Positions 1-13,362 of a stretch of DNA of 43,618 nt are shown here, piece after piece. This stretch comes from Acholeplasmataceae bacterium. GTDB lineage: Bacteria; Bacillota_I; Bacilli_A; Acholeplasmatales; Acholeplasmataceae. The translations under genes were made by a program, and so were the position numbers. The DNA is taken from the NCBI GenBank assembly GCA_028690555.1, contig JAQVBA010000001.1:1-43618 (forward strand). The letters run 5' to 3'. The notes beneath the pieces were generated by a model. The model did no database searches, was not told the DNA's origin, and was given only the letters and a program-made list of their open reading frames with translations. Position 1 is the stretch's first letter, and every line of letters begins with the position of its first letter.

Positions 1-683
1 CGTCTTGCAAAAAGTAAGAAAACTAATCCAGTGAAATTCCATAATCCTTCATATAAGAAGGTTGGATGGTGGAATGCACCATCAATAAACATTTGATCTA
101 AAATAAACGTGGGTAATATATTTAATAAAAATTGACTTTCAATGGCAGGTCCATAAGCTTCTTGATTCATGAAATTTCCCCATCGACCAACAATTTGTCC
201 AATGAGAAAACCAATCATAATCATGTCTGCTAATGCCCAAAAAGAAATCTTTTTCTTTTTTGTAAAAAATATCATAAAGATCAGTGTTACGATAACTGCT
301 CCATGAATCGCTAATCCACCTTGTGTAATGTTAATCACATCAATGAAAGAATCATAATTTGGAGAAGGGTCAAAAATCACATAATAAATTCTTGCACCAA
401 GTATTGCAAGTGGTACCGCATATAAGATGCCATCATAAAGTATATTGACATCCCAATTAAACTTTTTGAATTCTTGATAAGTTAAGAATGCTCCAAGTAC
501 GATTCCTGTAAGTATAAATACAGCATACCAAGCAATTTGTGCAAATCCTAAATCGATAGCAATTGAATTATAAGGCACACCATCTTGTGTTGTAATCGCA
601 ATTAAAATTAATAATATAAATGCTAAGAATGGTCCTCCATAAGTAAATAGTGGATGATCCATCCATTTTTTATGCATCTTCAT
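1..683 (-). CDS. lgt: Prolipoprotein diacylglyceryl transferase, C-terminus cut by window edge
   Basis: This gene is absent from the ORF track because it runs off the left edge. Translating the complement gives about 227 codons of a multi-span membrane protein with Lgt hallmarks: GGLAIHG, GRWGNFMNQEAYG (the catalytic phosphatidylglycerol-binding region) and HPTFLYE. Lgt transfers diacylglycerol from phosphatidylglycerol to the lipobox cysteine of prelipoproteins at the membrane. Three in-frame ATGs exist (683, 677, 662). I chose 683 because AGAGGT lies 7 nt upstream, which makes the gene overlap the end of hprK by 14 nt; the start at 662 gives a more usual N-terminus (MDHPLFTYGG). It is the last visible gene of the hprK transcription unit. 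The family call is secure; the start is not. Confidence 0.93.
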   Translation of the reverse strand, partial: MKMHKKWMDHPLFTYGGPFLAFILLILIAITTQDGVPYNSIAIDLGFAQIAWYAVFILTGIVLGAFLTYQEFKKFNWDVNILYDGILYAVPLAILGARIYYVIFDPSPNYDSFIDVINITQGGLAIHGAVIVTLIFMIFFTKKKKISFWALADMIMIGFLIGQIVGRWGNFMNQEAYGPAIESQFLLNILPTFILDQMFIDGAFHHPTFLYEGLWNFTGLVFLLFAR

Positions 684-1611
684 CTTCTTCACCTCTTATG
701 CCTTTCGCTCTTTTAGCGACTGCTTCCATTAATTCTTCAGATGCGTTATAACCTAAATATTTTAGTTTTTGATTCAATGCAGCTGTTTCAACGAGTGTTG
801 CAACATTTCTTCCGGGTAATACAGGAATTGTAACTTTCGTGATTTGTGTATTAAAGAAAGTCACGGTTTCTGATTCTGTTCCTAATCTGTCATATTGTTT
901 GTCTTTTTTCCAATGTTCAAGTTCAACCACTAATCTAAGCTTTTTAGATTCTCTGAAAGCCCCTGCACCAAACATTTTGACAACATCGACAATACCTATA
1001 CCACGAACTTCAATATAGCGTTCTAATATTTGAGGTGCATGTCCAACCAGTAACCCAGGAGATGCTTCGTAAATGTCTACGCGATCATCACTGACTAAAA
1101 TATGACCTCTTTTAATTAATTCTAGTGCAGTTTCGCTTTTTCCAATTCCACTTTTACCTGTAATCAGAGTTCCCATACCATGAATATCCATTAAGACGCC
1201 ATGCACGCTTTTTCTTGGTGCGAGTTTGTCTCTTAAATATTGATAAAGCATTCCGTTAAGTGGGGTCGTTCTAACCTTACCTTTTAAAACTGCCACTTGA
1301 TATTTTTCACCAAGTTCAAGCATCCAATCTTCAATATCAACATTGACACTAAATAAGATCCCTGGAGGATTTTTCTCCATGATATCTTCAATGCGTTGTT
1401 TCCGAATATCAAAGGGTAATAGATTCATGAAATGCGATTCTTTAGAGCCAATTAAAACTAAACGATCACTATCAAAAAACTCTAAATAACCCGCTAGCTC
1501 GACACCGGGTCTTGATAGCATTTCTGATTTAATTTGTCGTTCTGCTGTTTTTTGACTTGTCATGAGGACTAAATCTAGATCTCTTAACAAGTGCTTAATT
1601 TTTAATTTCAT
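670..1611 (-). CDS. hprK: HPr kinase/phosphorylase
   Basis: This 313-residue protein matches the usual family length. The C-terminal kinase domain has the P-loop GKSGIGKSE (about residue 153), the following acidic DD of VSDDRVDI, and the HprK signature EVRGIGIVDV leading into FGAGAF. The N-terminal half is the family's variable domain. HprK phosphorylates or dephosphorylates Ser46 of the PTS carrier HPr according to the energy state, and so controls carbon catabolite repression in Bacillota. The SD GGGGG overlaps the stop of the upstream membrane protein (3-nt gap), and lgt overlaps its own stop, so the three genes are translationally coupled. The hprK-lgt order is also found in Bacillus and relatives. 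Confidence 0.96.
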   Translation of the reverse strand: MKLKIKHLLRDLDLVLMTSQKTAERQIKSEMLSRPGVELAGYLEFFDSDRLVLIGSKESHFMNLLPFDIRKQRIEDIMEKNPPGILFSVNVDIEDWMLELGEKYQVAVLKGKVRTTPLNGMLYQYLRDKLAPRKSVHGVLMDIHGMGTLITGKSGIGKSETALELIKRGHILVSDDRVDIYEASPGLLVGHAPQILERYIEVRGIGIVDVVKMFGAGAFRESKKLRLVVELEHWKKDKQYDRLGTESETVTFFNTQITKVTIPVLPGRNVATLVETAALNQKLKYLGYNASEELMEAVAKRAKGIRGEEDEDA

Positions 1612-1613
1612 GT

Positions 1614-2141
1614 TTACCCCCTATATTTCATACGTTTTGCGTATATATATTTTCTCAAATATGTTGAGAAAACTAATCTAAAAATGGAGAATATCACTGA
1701 AAAAATAATTAGAGATTCAATACCATTAAAATGAAATCCGACTTCTAATAATTGATCAATTCCAAATAAAATAAGAATTTGAGTCATGACATTAATGGTT
1801 CCCATGCTCATAATCATTGCTCGAGGCAAATATCTAAATAATAAGATTTTGACAAAGTTTTCTGCTAACGTCAGGAGTGTAATGGCAATGAAAAAACCAA
1901 GCGCTGTCATTTGTACCATGTCTTGATGAATACCTGCAGCAAGCCCGAAGACAACAGCAGATAATAAAAGATTAATACCAAATGAAATCGCTAAATGATA
2001 CACGTAGTTCGGATGAAGCAAAAAACCTAAGCTAATCGCGATGTGCTTGTTTTGTTTATGCTTTTTTAACTCTTCGATTAACGCTAAGATTTCTTCTTCA
2101 GTTAATTCTTTTTTATCGTCTGGTTTTTTATCAGGATCCAT
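1614..2141 (-). CDS. Four-span membrane protein, possibly holin-family-like, unknown function
   Basis: The protein has 175 residues. A charged, Lys/Glu-rich cytosolic N-terminus (about 1-35) is followed by roughly four hydrophobic segments (about residues 45-70, 78-100, 107-130 and 140-162) and a basic C-terminus. In Bacillus a small holin-superfamily-like protein (YvlD) sits in the hprK-lgt cluster; the position and topology fit, but the length is greater and I see no diagnostic motif, so this is only a suggestion. The SD GGAGG stands 4 nt before the ATG. Its own extended -10 promoter lies just upstream, so it probably heads a membrane protein-hprK-lgt subunit. Confidence 0.7.
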   Translation of the reverse strand: MDPDKKPDDKKELTEEEILALIEELKKHKQNKHIAISLGFLLHPNYVYHLAISFGINLLLSAVVFGLAAGIHQDMVQMTALGFFIAITLLTLAENFVKILLFRYLPRAMIMSMGTINVMTQILILFGIDQLLEVGFHFNGIESLIIFSVIFSIFRLVFSTYLRKYIYAKRMKYRG

Positions 2142-2157
2142 ATATCCTCCGTTAAAT

Positions 2158-2166
2158 ATTATAACA
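2158..2166 (-). promoter_or_regulatory. Extended -10 promoter for the membrane protein-hprK-lgt unit
   Basis: On the minus strand the gap after uvrA reads TGTTATAAT, a perfect TATAAT with a TGn extension, about 17 nt before the ATG at 2141. There is no good -35 hexamer. It would allow hprK and lgt to be expressed apart from the upstream repair genes. Confidence 0.5.
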
Positions 2167-2182
2167 AATTTTACTAATTAGT

Positions 2183-6983
<4,801 letters not shown>

Positions 6984-6988
6984 TTATA

Positions 6989-8224
6989 TCATTTTATAGG
7001 GATAAAATGGTGGGTTTTCACATGAGATTCACTAAGAAACACCGAGGGCGTGTAAATAGTGCTTGAATCGTCATATTGGACATGTGTTAAGATAAGTTTC
7101 TTTTTTGCGCGAGTCATTCCAACAAAACACAAACGACGCTCTTCTTCTAATTCAATCATCTGATTATCTCTTAGAGATGGAAGCACGCCTTGCTCAAGTC
7201 CGATCAAAATCACAAGGTCAAATTCCAATCCTTTTGATTGATGAATGGTTAAAAATTGAATGGTTTCATCAACTTTGAGTTGATAATGGTCAAGGTTGTA
7301 GATAAATTGTTTTAAATGATATGCTCGTTCATGATTTCGATAGATAACTGCAATCGATTTATACTTATTCTTTTCTATAACAGATTGACAATAATTCACA
7401 ATAAAAAGATTTTCATCTTCTCGATTCATAAACGCATAACTTTCAACATTTTCATCAAATTGATGATGAGGAATCATCTCTAAATAATCTTTTTTAGGAT
7501 TGTGGATCACTAATTGGTTCGCAGTATTCACTATATTAGCACTAGAACGATAATTGATAGATAACGTTAAAATGTTTGCTTCAAATTCTTTGATGAATTG
7601 AAAAATAATAAGGTGATTAGATCCCCTAAAACGATAAATACTTTGGTTTGGATCACCAACAGCAAATATGTGGGTATCTAATTTTTTCATTTTTTTAATG
7701 ACTTCATACTGAAGCAGATTTGTATCTTGAAATTCATCAATTAAGATGTAATCAAAATTATTTTGAATGTTGTTTTTCAAGTAATCAATGAGTAAATCAT
7801 CAAAATCCTTAAAATTATTTTTTATTAATTTATCTTGATATTTATCAAAGGAATTTGGCTTATTGGTGCGATATAAAGAGTTTTTATAAGTTGATATTTT
7901 AAGTAGTTCAGTCGGACTAATTTCCATTTCTTCAGGATCAATAATCTCATAATTATAATCCATATGATTTTTTAGTTGTAATAGACAAAACTGGTGAAAA
8001 GTATAAACATTTTTGATTTTATTTAGAAGTCTTTCACTCATTTCAATGGATGCTCTTTTGGTAAAAGTTAAGCAAAGAATTTTTTCTGGTAATACTCCTT
8101 CCATAAGGTGTCTTTTAACTCTTTCAACAATCACTCTTGTTTTACCACTACCCGCACATGCTTGTAAAAAAAGGAAAGGCCTATGATCTTTGATGGCTTT
8201 CCTTTGTTCTTCACTAAATTTCAT
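6989..8224 (-). CDS. Compact UvrD-like superfamily 1 helicase
   Basis: This is a short (411 residues; 414 if the GTG at 8233 is used) relative of UvrD/PcrA. All core helicase motifs are present: Walker A ACAGSGKTR (about 26-34), Ia CLTFTKRAS, DEXX box ILIDEFQDT (about 163-171), motif III GDPNQSIYRFRG, motif IV SINYRSS, motif V TIHQSKGLEFD and motif VI ERRLCFVGMTRAKKK. Only about 100 residues separate motifs IV and V, against about 280 in PcrA, so the regulatory 2B subdomain is missing and 1B is reduced. The ATG at 8224 has GGGTGG 5 nt upstream, better placed than the track's GTG. It follows pcrA by about 34 nt. Helicase activity is expected; the partner and role are unknown. Confidence 0.88.
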   Translation of the reverse strand: MKFSEEQRKAIKDHRPFLFLQACAGSGKTRVIVERVKRHLMEGVLPEKILCLTFTKRASIEMSERLLNKIKNVYTFHQFCLLQLKNHMDYNYEIIDPEEMEISPTELLKISTYKNSLYRTNKPNSFDKYQDKLIKNNFKDFDDLLIDYLKNNIQNNFDYILIDEFQDTNLLQYEVIKKMKKLDTHIFAVGDPNQSIYRFRGSNHLIIFQFIKEFEANILTLSINYRSSANIVNTANQLVIHNPKKDYLEMIPHHQFDENVESYAFMNREDENLFIVNYCQSVIEKNKYKSIAVIYRNHERAYHLKQFIYNLDHYQLKVDETIQFLTIHQSKGLEFDLVILIGLEQGVLPSLRDNQMIELEEERRLCFVGMTRAKKKLILTHVQYDDSSTIYTPSVFLSESHVKTHHFIPIK

Positions 8225-8258
8225 TTTAACCACCCATCTTATGATAGGATTTAAGTGA

Positions 8259-10346
8259 TTAATTTTCTTTTTTTACTTTTCTAATCGATGGATGACTTTC
8301 TAATATCTTTTTGATACCATGTGGGAATCCAAATGCAATCGTTGCAATATCATCATCCACGCGAATGACAACACCTTTTCCAAAAACTTGATGCATCACA
8401 TGATCTCCAGTGCTTAACATATGTTTTTGTGTGTCATCATTTTGGTCAATCTCTTTGTTTTCATTGATACCAATTTTTGATTCTTTTAAGAATCTTGATG
8501 GGATGCTATGTCTCATTGAACCATAAAGCATTCTTTGATCTGCATAAGACAAATAAAGTTTTTCTTTAGCACGAGTCATTCCAACATAAGCTACTCTTCG
8601 TTCTTCTTCGATTTCAAATGAGCTGCCTAAAGATCGATCCCCAGGAAAAATACCTTCTTCCATCACAACCATAAAAACAACTTGAAACTCTAAACCTTTA
8701 ACTTGATGATATGTCGATAATTTCACACGATTCACATCTTCAACATCTTGATCCAAATCACTATAAAGTGAAATTTGATCGAGTTGTTGATGAAGTTTTT
8801 CAACAAAAGTTCCTTCATAATAGTAATCGCCTCTTGAAAAGACGGTCTTTAAATCCATCAAGTTCTCAATGCGATCATCAGCGACATCATCACCTTCTTC
8901 TTTTAGGCTTTCAATATATTTTGTTTTTGCCATTAAAACTGCCATGATCTCATCAAGGGCTTCCATGTCATTAAATGCATCACGAATTTCAATCATCATT
9001 TCTTTAAACTCTTGCAATCCCTTTTTAGCTTGTGGGGTGACTTCCACATAATCGATGGCTTTAAACATGGAAATATTTAAATCTTTTGCTTTTTGTTCTA
9101 ATTTTTGAACGGATACTTGTCCAACTTGTCGTTTGGGAACATTGATAATTCTCTTTAAGTAAAAATCTTGATTAAAATCCAATGCAAGACGAATAAAGGC
9201 GAGCGCATCTTTAATCTCTCTTCTCTGATAAAATGAGATACCACCATAAATAATGTATGGAATTTCAGATTTTATTAAAGTATCTTCAAACATTCTCGAT
9301 AATACATTGTTTCGATACAAAATAGCCATTTCATCATAAGGAATACCCATATGATGTAACCTTTGAATTTCGTTTGCAACAAAAAATGATTCTTGAAAAT
9401 CGTTCATTGCGTGATGATAATAAGGTGCCTCACCTAATCCTTTATCACTTTCTAGATTTTTTGCTGCTGGACGATTCATATTAAAACGAATCAATTGATT
9501 AGCTGCTTGTAAAATTAAGTTGGTTGAACGATAATTTTGATCTAAAATCACTTTTTCCGCATTGAAATCACGTTCAAAAAAACGTGCGTTTTCATAATTT
9601 GCGCCACGGAAAGAGTAGATGCTTTGATCAGGATCACCCACAACAAAAACTTGACGATGAACTTCCCCTAAAATCTTTAATAATCGGTATTGAATGTGAT
9701 CTGTATCTTGAAACTCATCCACTAAAATATGATGAAAATAGGTTTGATAATAATGCTTTGTTTTGGGGATAGTTTCAAATATCTCTAAAGGATACAATAA
9801 CAAATCATCAAAATCAACTAATTGGTTGTCACGAAGATAACTTTGATATTTTAAAAATATTTTTTCCTCTTCTGTTTTTTCAAATTCTTCCATGCGTTTC
9901 ATTTTAAAAAGTGAGAAAAGATTTCTCAAAGCCTTAACTGAAAACATCTTTAAATCAAAACCCATATCCTTGATTTGATCACTGATAATCTTTTTTTGAT
10001 CATCGTCATCAATCACTGTAAAATTGGGACGATAGCCATAAGGTAATTCAGCAATATGTTTTCTTAAGATTTGAAGACCAAATGCGTGAAACGTATATAA
10101 CCAAACACTTGAAGCATAAGGTCCAGTCATGTCAATGACACGTTGCTTCATTTCTCTTGCTGCTTTATTTGTAAATGTTACGGCAAGTATTTTAGAAGGG
10201 TCCATGCCTTCTAATATGAGATAAGCAATTTTAGAAGTTAATGTTTTCGTCTTGCCTGTTCCAGCACCAGCGACAACAAAAAGCGGACCACCCGGATGGA
10301 TGACCGCCTTGAGTTGCGATTCATTTAGGGATGTTAAGAAATTCAT
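8259..10346 (-). CDS. pcrA: ATP-dependent DNA helicase PcrA/UvrD
   Basis: A full-length 695-residue SF1A 3'-5' helicase. Motifs in order: AGAGTGKTKT (Walker A, about 26-35), AVTFTNKAA (Ia), ILVDEFQDT (II), GDPDQSIYSFRGA (III), QNYRST (IV), TYHQVKGLEFQVVF (V) and ERRVAYVGMTRAKE (VI), followed by a C-terminal tail with a VFGKGVV segment typical of PcrA. It acts in nucleotide excision repair, replication restart and removal of protein-DNA blocks. It begins 14 nt after the glnS stop with only a weak SD (GTGGG), so it is probably cotranscribed with glnS. Two SF1 helicase genes in tandem followed by ligA and uvrA form the repair block. Confidence 0.96.
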   Translation of the reverse strand: MNFLTSLNESQLKAVIHPGGPLFVVAGAGTGKTKTLTSKIAYLILEGMDPSKILAVTFTNKAAREMKQRVIDMTGPYASSVWLYTFHAFGLQILRKHIAELPYGYRPNFTVIDDDDQKKIISDQIKDMGFDLKMFSVKALRNLFSLFKMKRMEEFEKTEEEKIFLKYQSYLRDNQLVDFDDLLLYPLEIFETIPKTKHYYQTYFHHILVDEFQDTDHIQYRLLKILGEVHRQVFVVGDPDQSIYSFRGANYENARFFERDFNAEKVILDQNYRSTNLILQAANQLIRFNMNRPAAKNLESDKGLGEAPYYHHAMNDFQESFFVANEIQRLHHMGIPYDEMAILYRNNVLSRMFEDTLIKSEIPYIIYGGISFYQRREIKDALAFIRLALDFNQDFYLKRIINVPKRQVGQVSVQKLEQKAKDLNISMFKAIDYVEVTPQAKKGLQEFKEMMIEIRDAFNDMEALDEIMAVLMAKTKYIESLKEEGDDVADDRIENLMDLKTVFSRGDYYYEGTFVEKLHQQLDQISLYSDLDQDVEDVNRVKLSTYHQVKGLEFQVVFMVVMEEGIFPGDRSLGSSFEIEEERRVAYVGMTRAKEKLYLSYADQRMLYGSMRHSIPSRFLKESKIGINENKEIDQNDDTQKHMLSTGDHVMHQVFGKGVVIRVDDDIATIAFGFPHGIKKILESHPSIRKVKKEN

Positions 10347-10360
10347 AAAAATCCCACTTT

Positions 10361-11992
10361 CTATTTGTAAGAACTCTTTAAAGGTACAATTTCATTAAAT
10401 ACTAAGTGTTCTTTTTTTGAATCATGATCCACATTAAAATATCCATTACGCATGAATTGGAACTTCTCTTGAGGTTCTACTGATCCTAGGGCTTCTTCAA
10501 CGATCCCTTTTTCAACGTGCCATGAATTTTGATTAAAACGATCCATTAAATTCATGGAATCATCACCAATAATGAGTGGACCAAAGAAATTGAATGTTGC
10601 ATGATGCCCATGTGTTTTTTCAACATAATGAATTGTTCCATTTGGTTTTCTTTCGTTAAATCCACTACCGCTCTTGGTATTTTCGTCATAGGTTGCTAAA
10701 ACTTCAATGATATCTCCACGATCATCATGAATCACATCATATGCTTTAATAAAATAAGCATGGAATAAACGAACTTCTTCATTTAAAGCAAGTCGTTTAT
10801 ATTTATTGTTGGGTTTATTTAAAACAAAATCATCTTGTTCAATATAAATGTGTTTTGAAAAAGGTATTTTTCTTGAACCCAATTCTGGATGATCTTGATG
10901 ATATAAAACATCAAAATATTCGATTTTATCTTCTGGATAATTTGTGATGGTTACTTTGAGAGGTTTGATAATTGCCATCACGCGTTTTGCATGATCTTGT
11001 AAATCATCTCTGACTGCAGCTTCAAGCATATCAAAGCTAGCCGTTGAATTAACTTTAGATAATCCAGTTGAAACAACGAAATTTCGAATAGCTTCTGGGG
11101 TGTAACCTCTTCGACGCATACCTCTTAAAGTCGGCATTCTTGGGTCGTCCCAACCAATCACTTTATGTTCTTCAACAAGTTGTCTTAAGAAACGCTTACT
11201 CATAACCGTGTTTTCAATATTAAGTCGACCAAATTCAATTTGGCGAGGAACTTTTGGCATTTCGGTTTCACGAACTACCCAGTCGTAAAGTGGTCTATGA
11301 TCTTCAAACTCTAAACTGCATAATGAATGGGTAATTCCCTCAATAGCATCTTCTAATGGATGCGCATAATCATACATGGGATAAATACACCATTTGGTTC
11401 CCGTATTGTGGTGTTCAGCAAATGAAATGCGATACAATACAGGATCTCTCATGTTCATGTTAGGACTTGCCATATCAATTTTGGCGCGTAAAACACATTC
11501 GCCTTCTTTGAATTTACCTAAGCGCATGTCTTCAAAAAGTTTTAAATTTTCTTCAACCGTACGATTTCTATATTTTGATTCAACACCAGGAGTATTAACG
11601 TTACCGCGATCTTTTGCGATTTCATCAGCTGAAGAATGATCGACATAAGCTAATCCTTTTTTAATCAAAACAATCGCTCTTTCGTACATTTCTTCAAAAT
11701 AGTCTGATGCAAAATATATATTTTTAGGTTCATAACCTAACCAACGAATATCCTCTAAAATAGATTTTACGTAAATATCGTCTTCTTTTTCTGGATTTGT
11801 ATCATCATAACGAAGATTTGTATAACCACCATATTGATTCGCACTTTCAAAATCTGTAATAATAGCTCGTGCGTGACCAATGTGTAAAAACCCGTTGGGT
11901 TCGGGTGGGAATCGTGTAATGATTTCTTTGTGTTTTCCAGTCTCTAAATCTTGTTCAATAATTGTTTTAATAAAATTGGATGTGTTTTCCAT
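10361..11992 (-). CDS. glnS: Glutaminyl-tRNA synthetase
   Basis: A class I aminoacyl-tRNA synthetase of 543 residues. The N-terminus has FPPEPNGFLHIGHA (HIGH motif), which is the GlnRS rather than the bacterial GluRS form, and VMSKR (KMSKS equivalent) follows near residue 263. The C-terminal anticodon-binding barrels include GTIHYVE, also GlnRS-like. It charges tRNA-Gln directly. Most Bacillota instead make Gln-tRNA through GatCAB, so direct GlnRS in this lineage is noteworthy and suggests past gene transfer (inference). It has GAGGTG 5 nt before the ATG and its own sigma-A-like promoter nested in the upstream terminator. Confidence 0.94.
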   Translation of the reverse strand: MENTSNFIKTIIEQDLETGKHKEIITRFPPEPNGFLHIGHARAIITDFESANQYGGYTNLRYDDTNPEKEDDIYVKSILEDIRWLGYEPKNIYFASDYFEEMYERAIVLIKKGLAYVDHSSADEIAKDRGNVNTPGVESKYRNRTVEENLKLFEDMRLGKFKEGECVLRAKIDMASPNMNMRDPVLYRISFAEHHNTGTKWCIYPMYDYAHPLEDAIEGITHSLCSLEFEDHRPLYDWVVRETEMPKVPRQIEFGRLNIENTVMSKRFLRQLVEEHKVIGWDDPRMPTLRGMRRRGYTPEAIRNFVVSTGLSKVNSTASFDMLEAAVRDDLQDHAKRVMAIIKPLKVTITNYPEDKIEYFDVLYHQDHPELGSRKIPFSKHIYIEQDDFVLNKPNNKYKRLALNEEVRLFHAYFIKAYDVIHDDRGDIIEVLATYDENTKSGSGFNERKPNGTIHYVEKTHGHHATFNFFGPLIIGDDSMNLMDRFNQNSWHVEKGIVEEALGSVEPQEKFQFMRNGYFNVDHDSKKEHLVFNEIVPLKSSYK

Positions 11993-12014
11993 AGCATCAC
12001 CTCGTAACGTATTT

Positions 12015-12043
12015 ATTATACGATAAAACCCCTCGTTCTACAA
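12015..12043 (-). promoter_or_regulatory. Promoter for glnS (TTGTAG-17-TATAAT)
   Basis: On the minus strand TTGTAG (12038-12043) and TATAAT (12015-12020) are separated by 17 nt, and the glnS ATG follows 22 nt beyond the -10. The -35 sits inside the loop of the terminator of the upstream GGDEF gene. Confidence 0.7.
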
Positions 12044-12057
12044 GCACAAGGGGTTTT
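12025..12057 (-). terminator. Terminator of the GGDEF gene
   Basis: A 9-bp perfect stem AAAACCCCT/AGGGGTTTT with a 15-nt loop lies just beyond the diguanylate cyclase stop. The U-tract is short (TTTTA), so efficiency may be moderate. Confidence 0.6.
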
Positions 12058-12078
12058 AAATACTTTTCATAAAAAGGG

Positions 12079-13197
12079 TTATCTTGATTTGTTTTGATAC
12101 ATTTTTTGATCGACTTTAAAATAGAGTTCATCATACGTTGCATTAATGGTTGAAGGCTCATATCCGTAACTAAAAGTGATGGATTGAATTTGTGGTATTT
12201 TTGAGTTTTTTAATACAGTTTTTAGTTCTTTAATTGAGTCTTCGATGTGACATTGGTCACAATTCTCATGGAAAACAATAAACTCATCTCCACCAAGTCT
12301 GGCAACCATACCCAATTTTGAAAAGATTTTAGTCAATGAATTAGCAAATTCAATTAAAACTAAATCGCCAATTAAATGGCCATGCTGATCATTGATTTCC
12401 TTGAATCGATCTAAATCAAAAATGAGTAACACAAAGTTCTTTTTCTTTTCAATCATTTGGTTTGTATAATCTTCAAAACTTTGTCGATTATACACTTTAG
12501 TTAAATAGTCTTTGCCTGTCGATGTGGTTTCAAGTAAAAAATAAGCCATAAATAATGCGATACCGATCGTTGACCAGCCAAAGAATAAACGTGAATAGAA
12601 AGTGTGCACTAATGCTCCCATGAGTGGGATAAATAAAAATAATACAACCATCCATATTAACGACGTTGATACTCTTTTTCTATGCTTATAAACAATTAAA
12701 ATAGAAAAGAAATACACAAGATATATTAGCACATCATTAACCCATTTTAATGAACCACTTCGATAACCATAAGTTTCTGGATTGATTTCAAAGAATATTG
12801 GTGTAAATCCGTTAATAATTAATAAGATCACAATCACGACAAATGCCTGCATATAATAAAATCGATTTTTTAATCGATCTTTTGATTCAAATATTTTAAA
12901 ATCAACATAACTTACCCATAAGCCAGCCATACTTGTTCCAAGTAATACTAATAAAAAATTCGAGTAATAACTATAAAAAAATCCATTTTTAACCATCAAA
13001 CCATCGGTAATCCATGTTAATGGTTCAACAATAAGCGATGCAATATTCATGATTACTAAAACCCTTAATAATTTTTTTGAATAATTATCAATCGAGTCTT
13101 TACTTTTAGCCTTCATGATAATATATAAAACAATCAACATCATGATTGCAAAAATATTGACTGAAAACATTTGAAGATATTGATAAACTGTCATCAT
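12079..13197 (-). CDS. Membrane diguanylate cyclase (GGDEF domain)
   Basis: 372 residues. About six or seven hydrophobic segments occupy residues 8-225. They are followed by a GGDEF domain (about 228-372) with the intact catalytic features DLDRFKEINDQHGH, GD and RLGGDEF (about 299-305). It should condense two GTP to c-di-GMP in response to a membrane or periplasmic-side signal. No RxxD inhibitory site is seen five residues before GGDEF, so product inhibition may be absent. Two adjacent ATGs are possible; GAGGTG lies 5 nt before the second (13194) and only 2 nt before the first. No EAL or HD-GYP partner is visible in the window. Transcribed alone. Confidence 0.9.
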   Translation of the reverse strand: MMTVYQYLQMFSVNIFAIMMLIVLYIIMKAKSKDSIDNYSKKLLRVLVIMNIASLIVEPLTWITDGLMVKNGFFYSYYSNFLLVLLGTSMAGLWVSYVDFKIFESKDRLKNRFYYMQAFVVIVILLIINGFTPIFFEINPETYGYRSGSLKWVNDVLIYLVYFFSILIVYKHRKRVSTSLIWMVVLFLFIPLMGALVHTFYSRLFFGWSTIGIALFMAYFLLETTSTGKDYLTKVYNRQSFEDYTNQMIEKKKNFVLLIFDLDRFKEINDQHGHLIGDLVLIEFANSLTKIFSKLGMVARLGGDEFIVFHENCDQCHIEDSIKELKTVLKNSKIPQIQSITFSYGYEPSTINATYDELYFKVDQKMYQNKSR

Positions 13198-13225
13198 GTC
13201 ACCTCATTCAATCTCATTTACGGTC

Positions 13226-13234
13226 ATTATATCA
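13226..13234 (-). promoter_or_regulatory. Extended -10 promoter of the diguanylate cyclase gene
   Basis: The minus strand reads TGATATAAT (TATAAT with TGn extension) about 29 nt before the start codon; no clear -35. The region between this and the ferredoxin promoter is very AT-rich, with no other signal that I can see. Confidence 0.5.
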
Positions 13235-13310
13235 CGATTTTATAATCATTATATATTAGATGCAATTCTTTATAATTAACCCCGTTTTTTAGTTTCACAG
13301 GTTTACTTTC

Positions 13311-13338
13311 TTGACAAACTCGTATACAATAATAATAG
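13311..13338 (+). promoter_or_regulatory. Promoter of the ferredoxin gene (TTGACA-16-TAATAG)
   Basis: A consensus -35 TTGACA (13311-13316) is followed after 16 nt by TAATAG (13333-13338). GGAGG (13350-13354) stands 8 nt before the ATG at 13363. The consensus -35 and perfect SD suggest high expression. Confidence 0.65.
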
Positions 13339-13362
13339 ACCACACGTATGGAGGATTAAAAT

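Noticed and set aside
11993-12060. T-box or other tRNA-sensing leader for glnS (and for lysS at 33566-33619)
   Set aside because: Both leaders are too short and lack a T-box sequence or specifier loop; simple promoters and terminators explain them.
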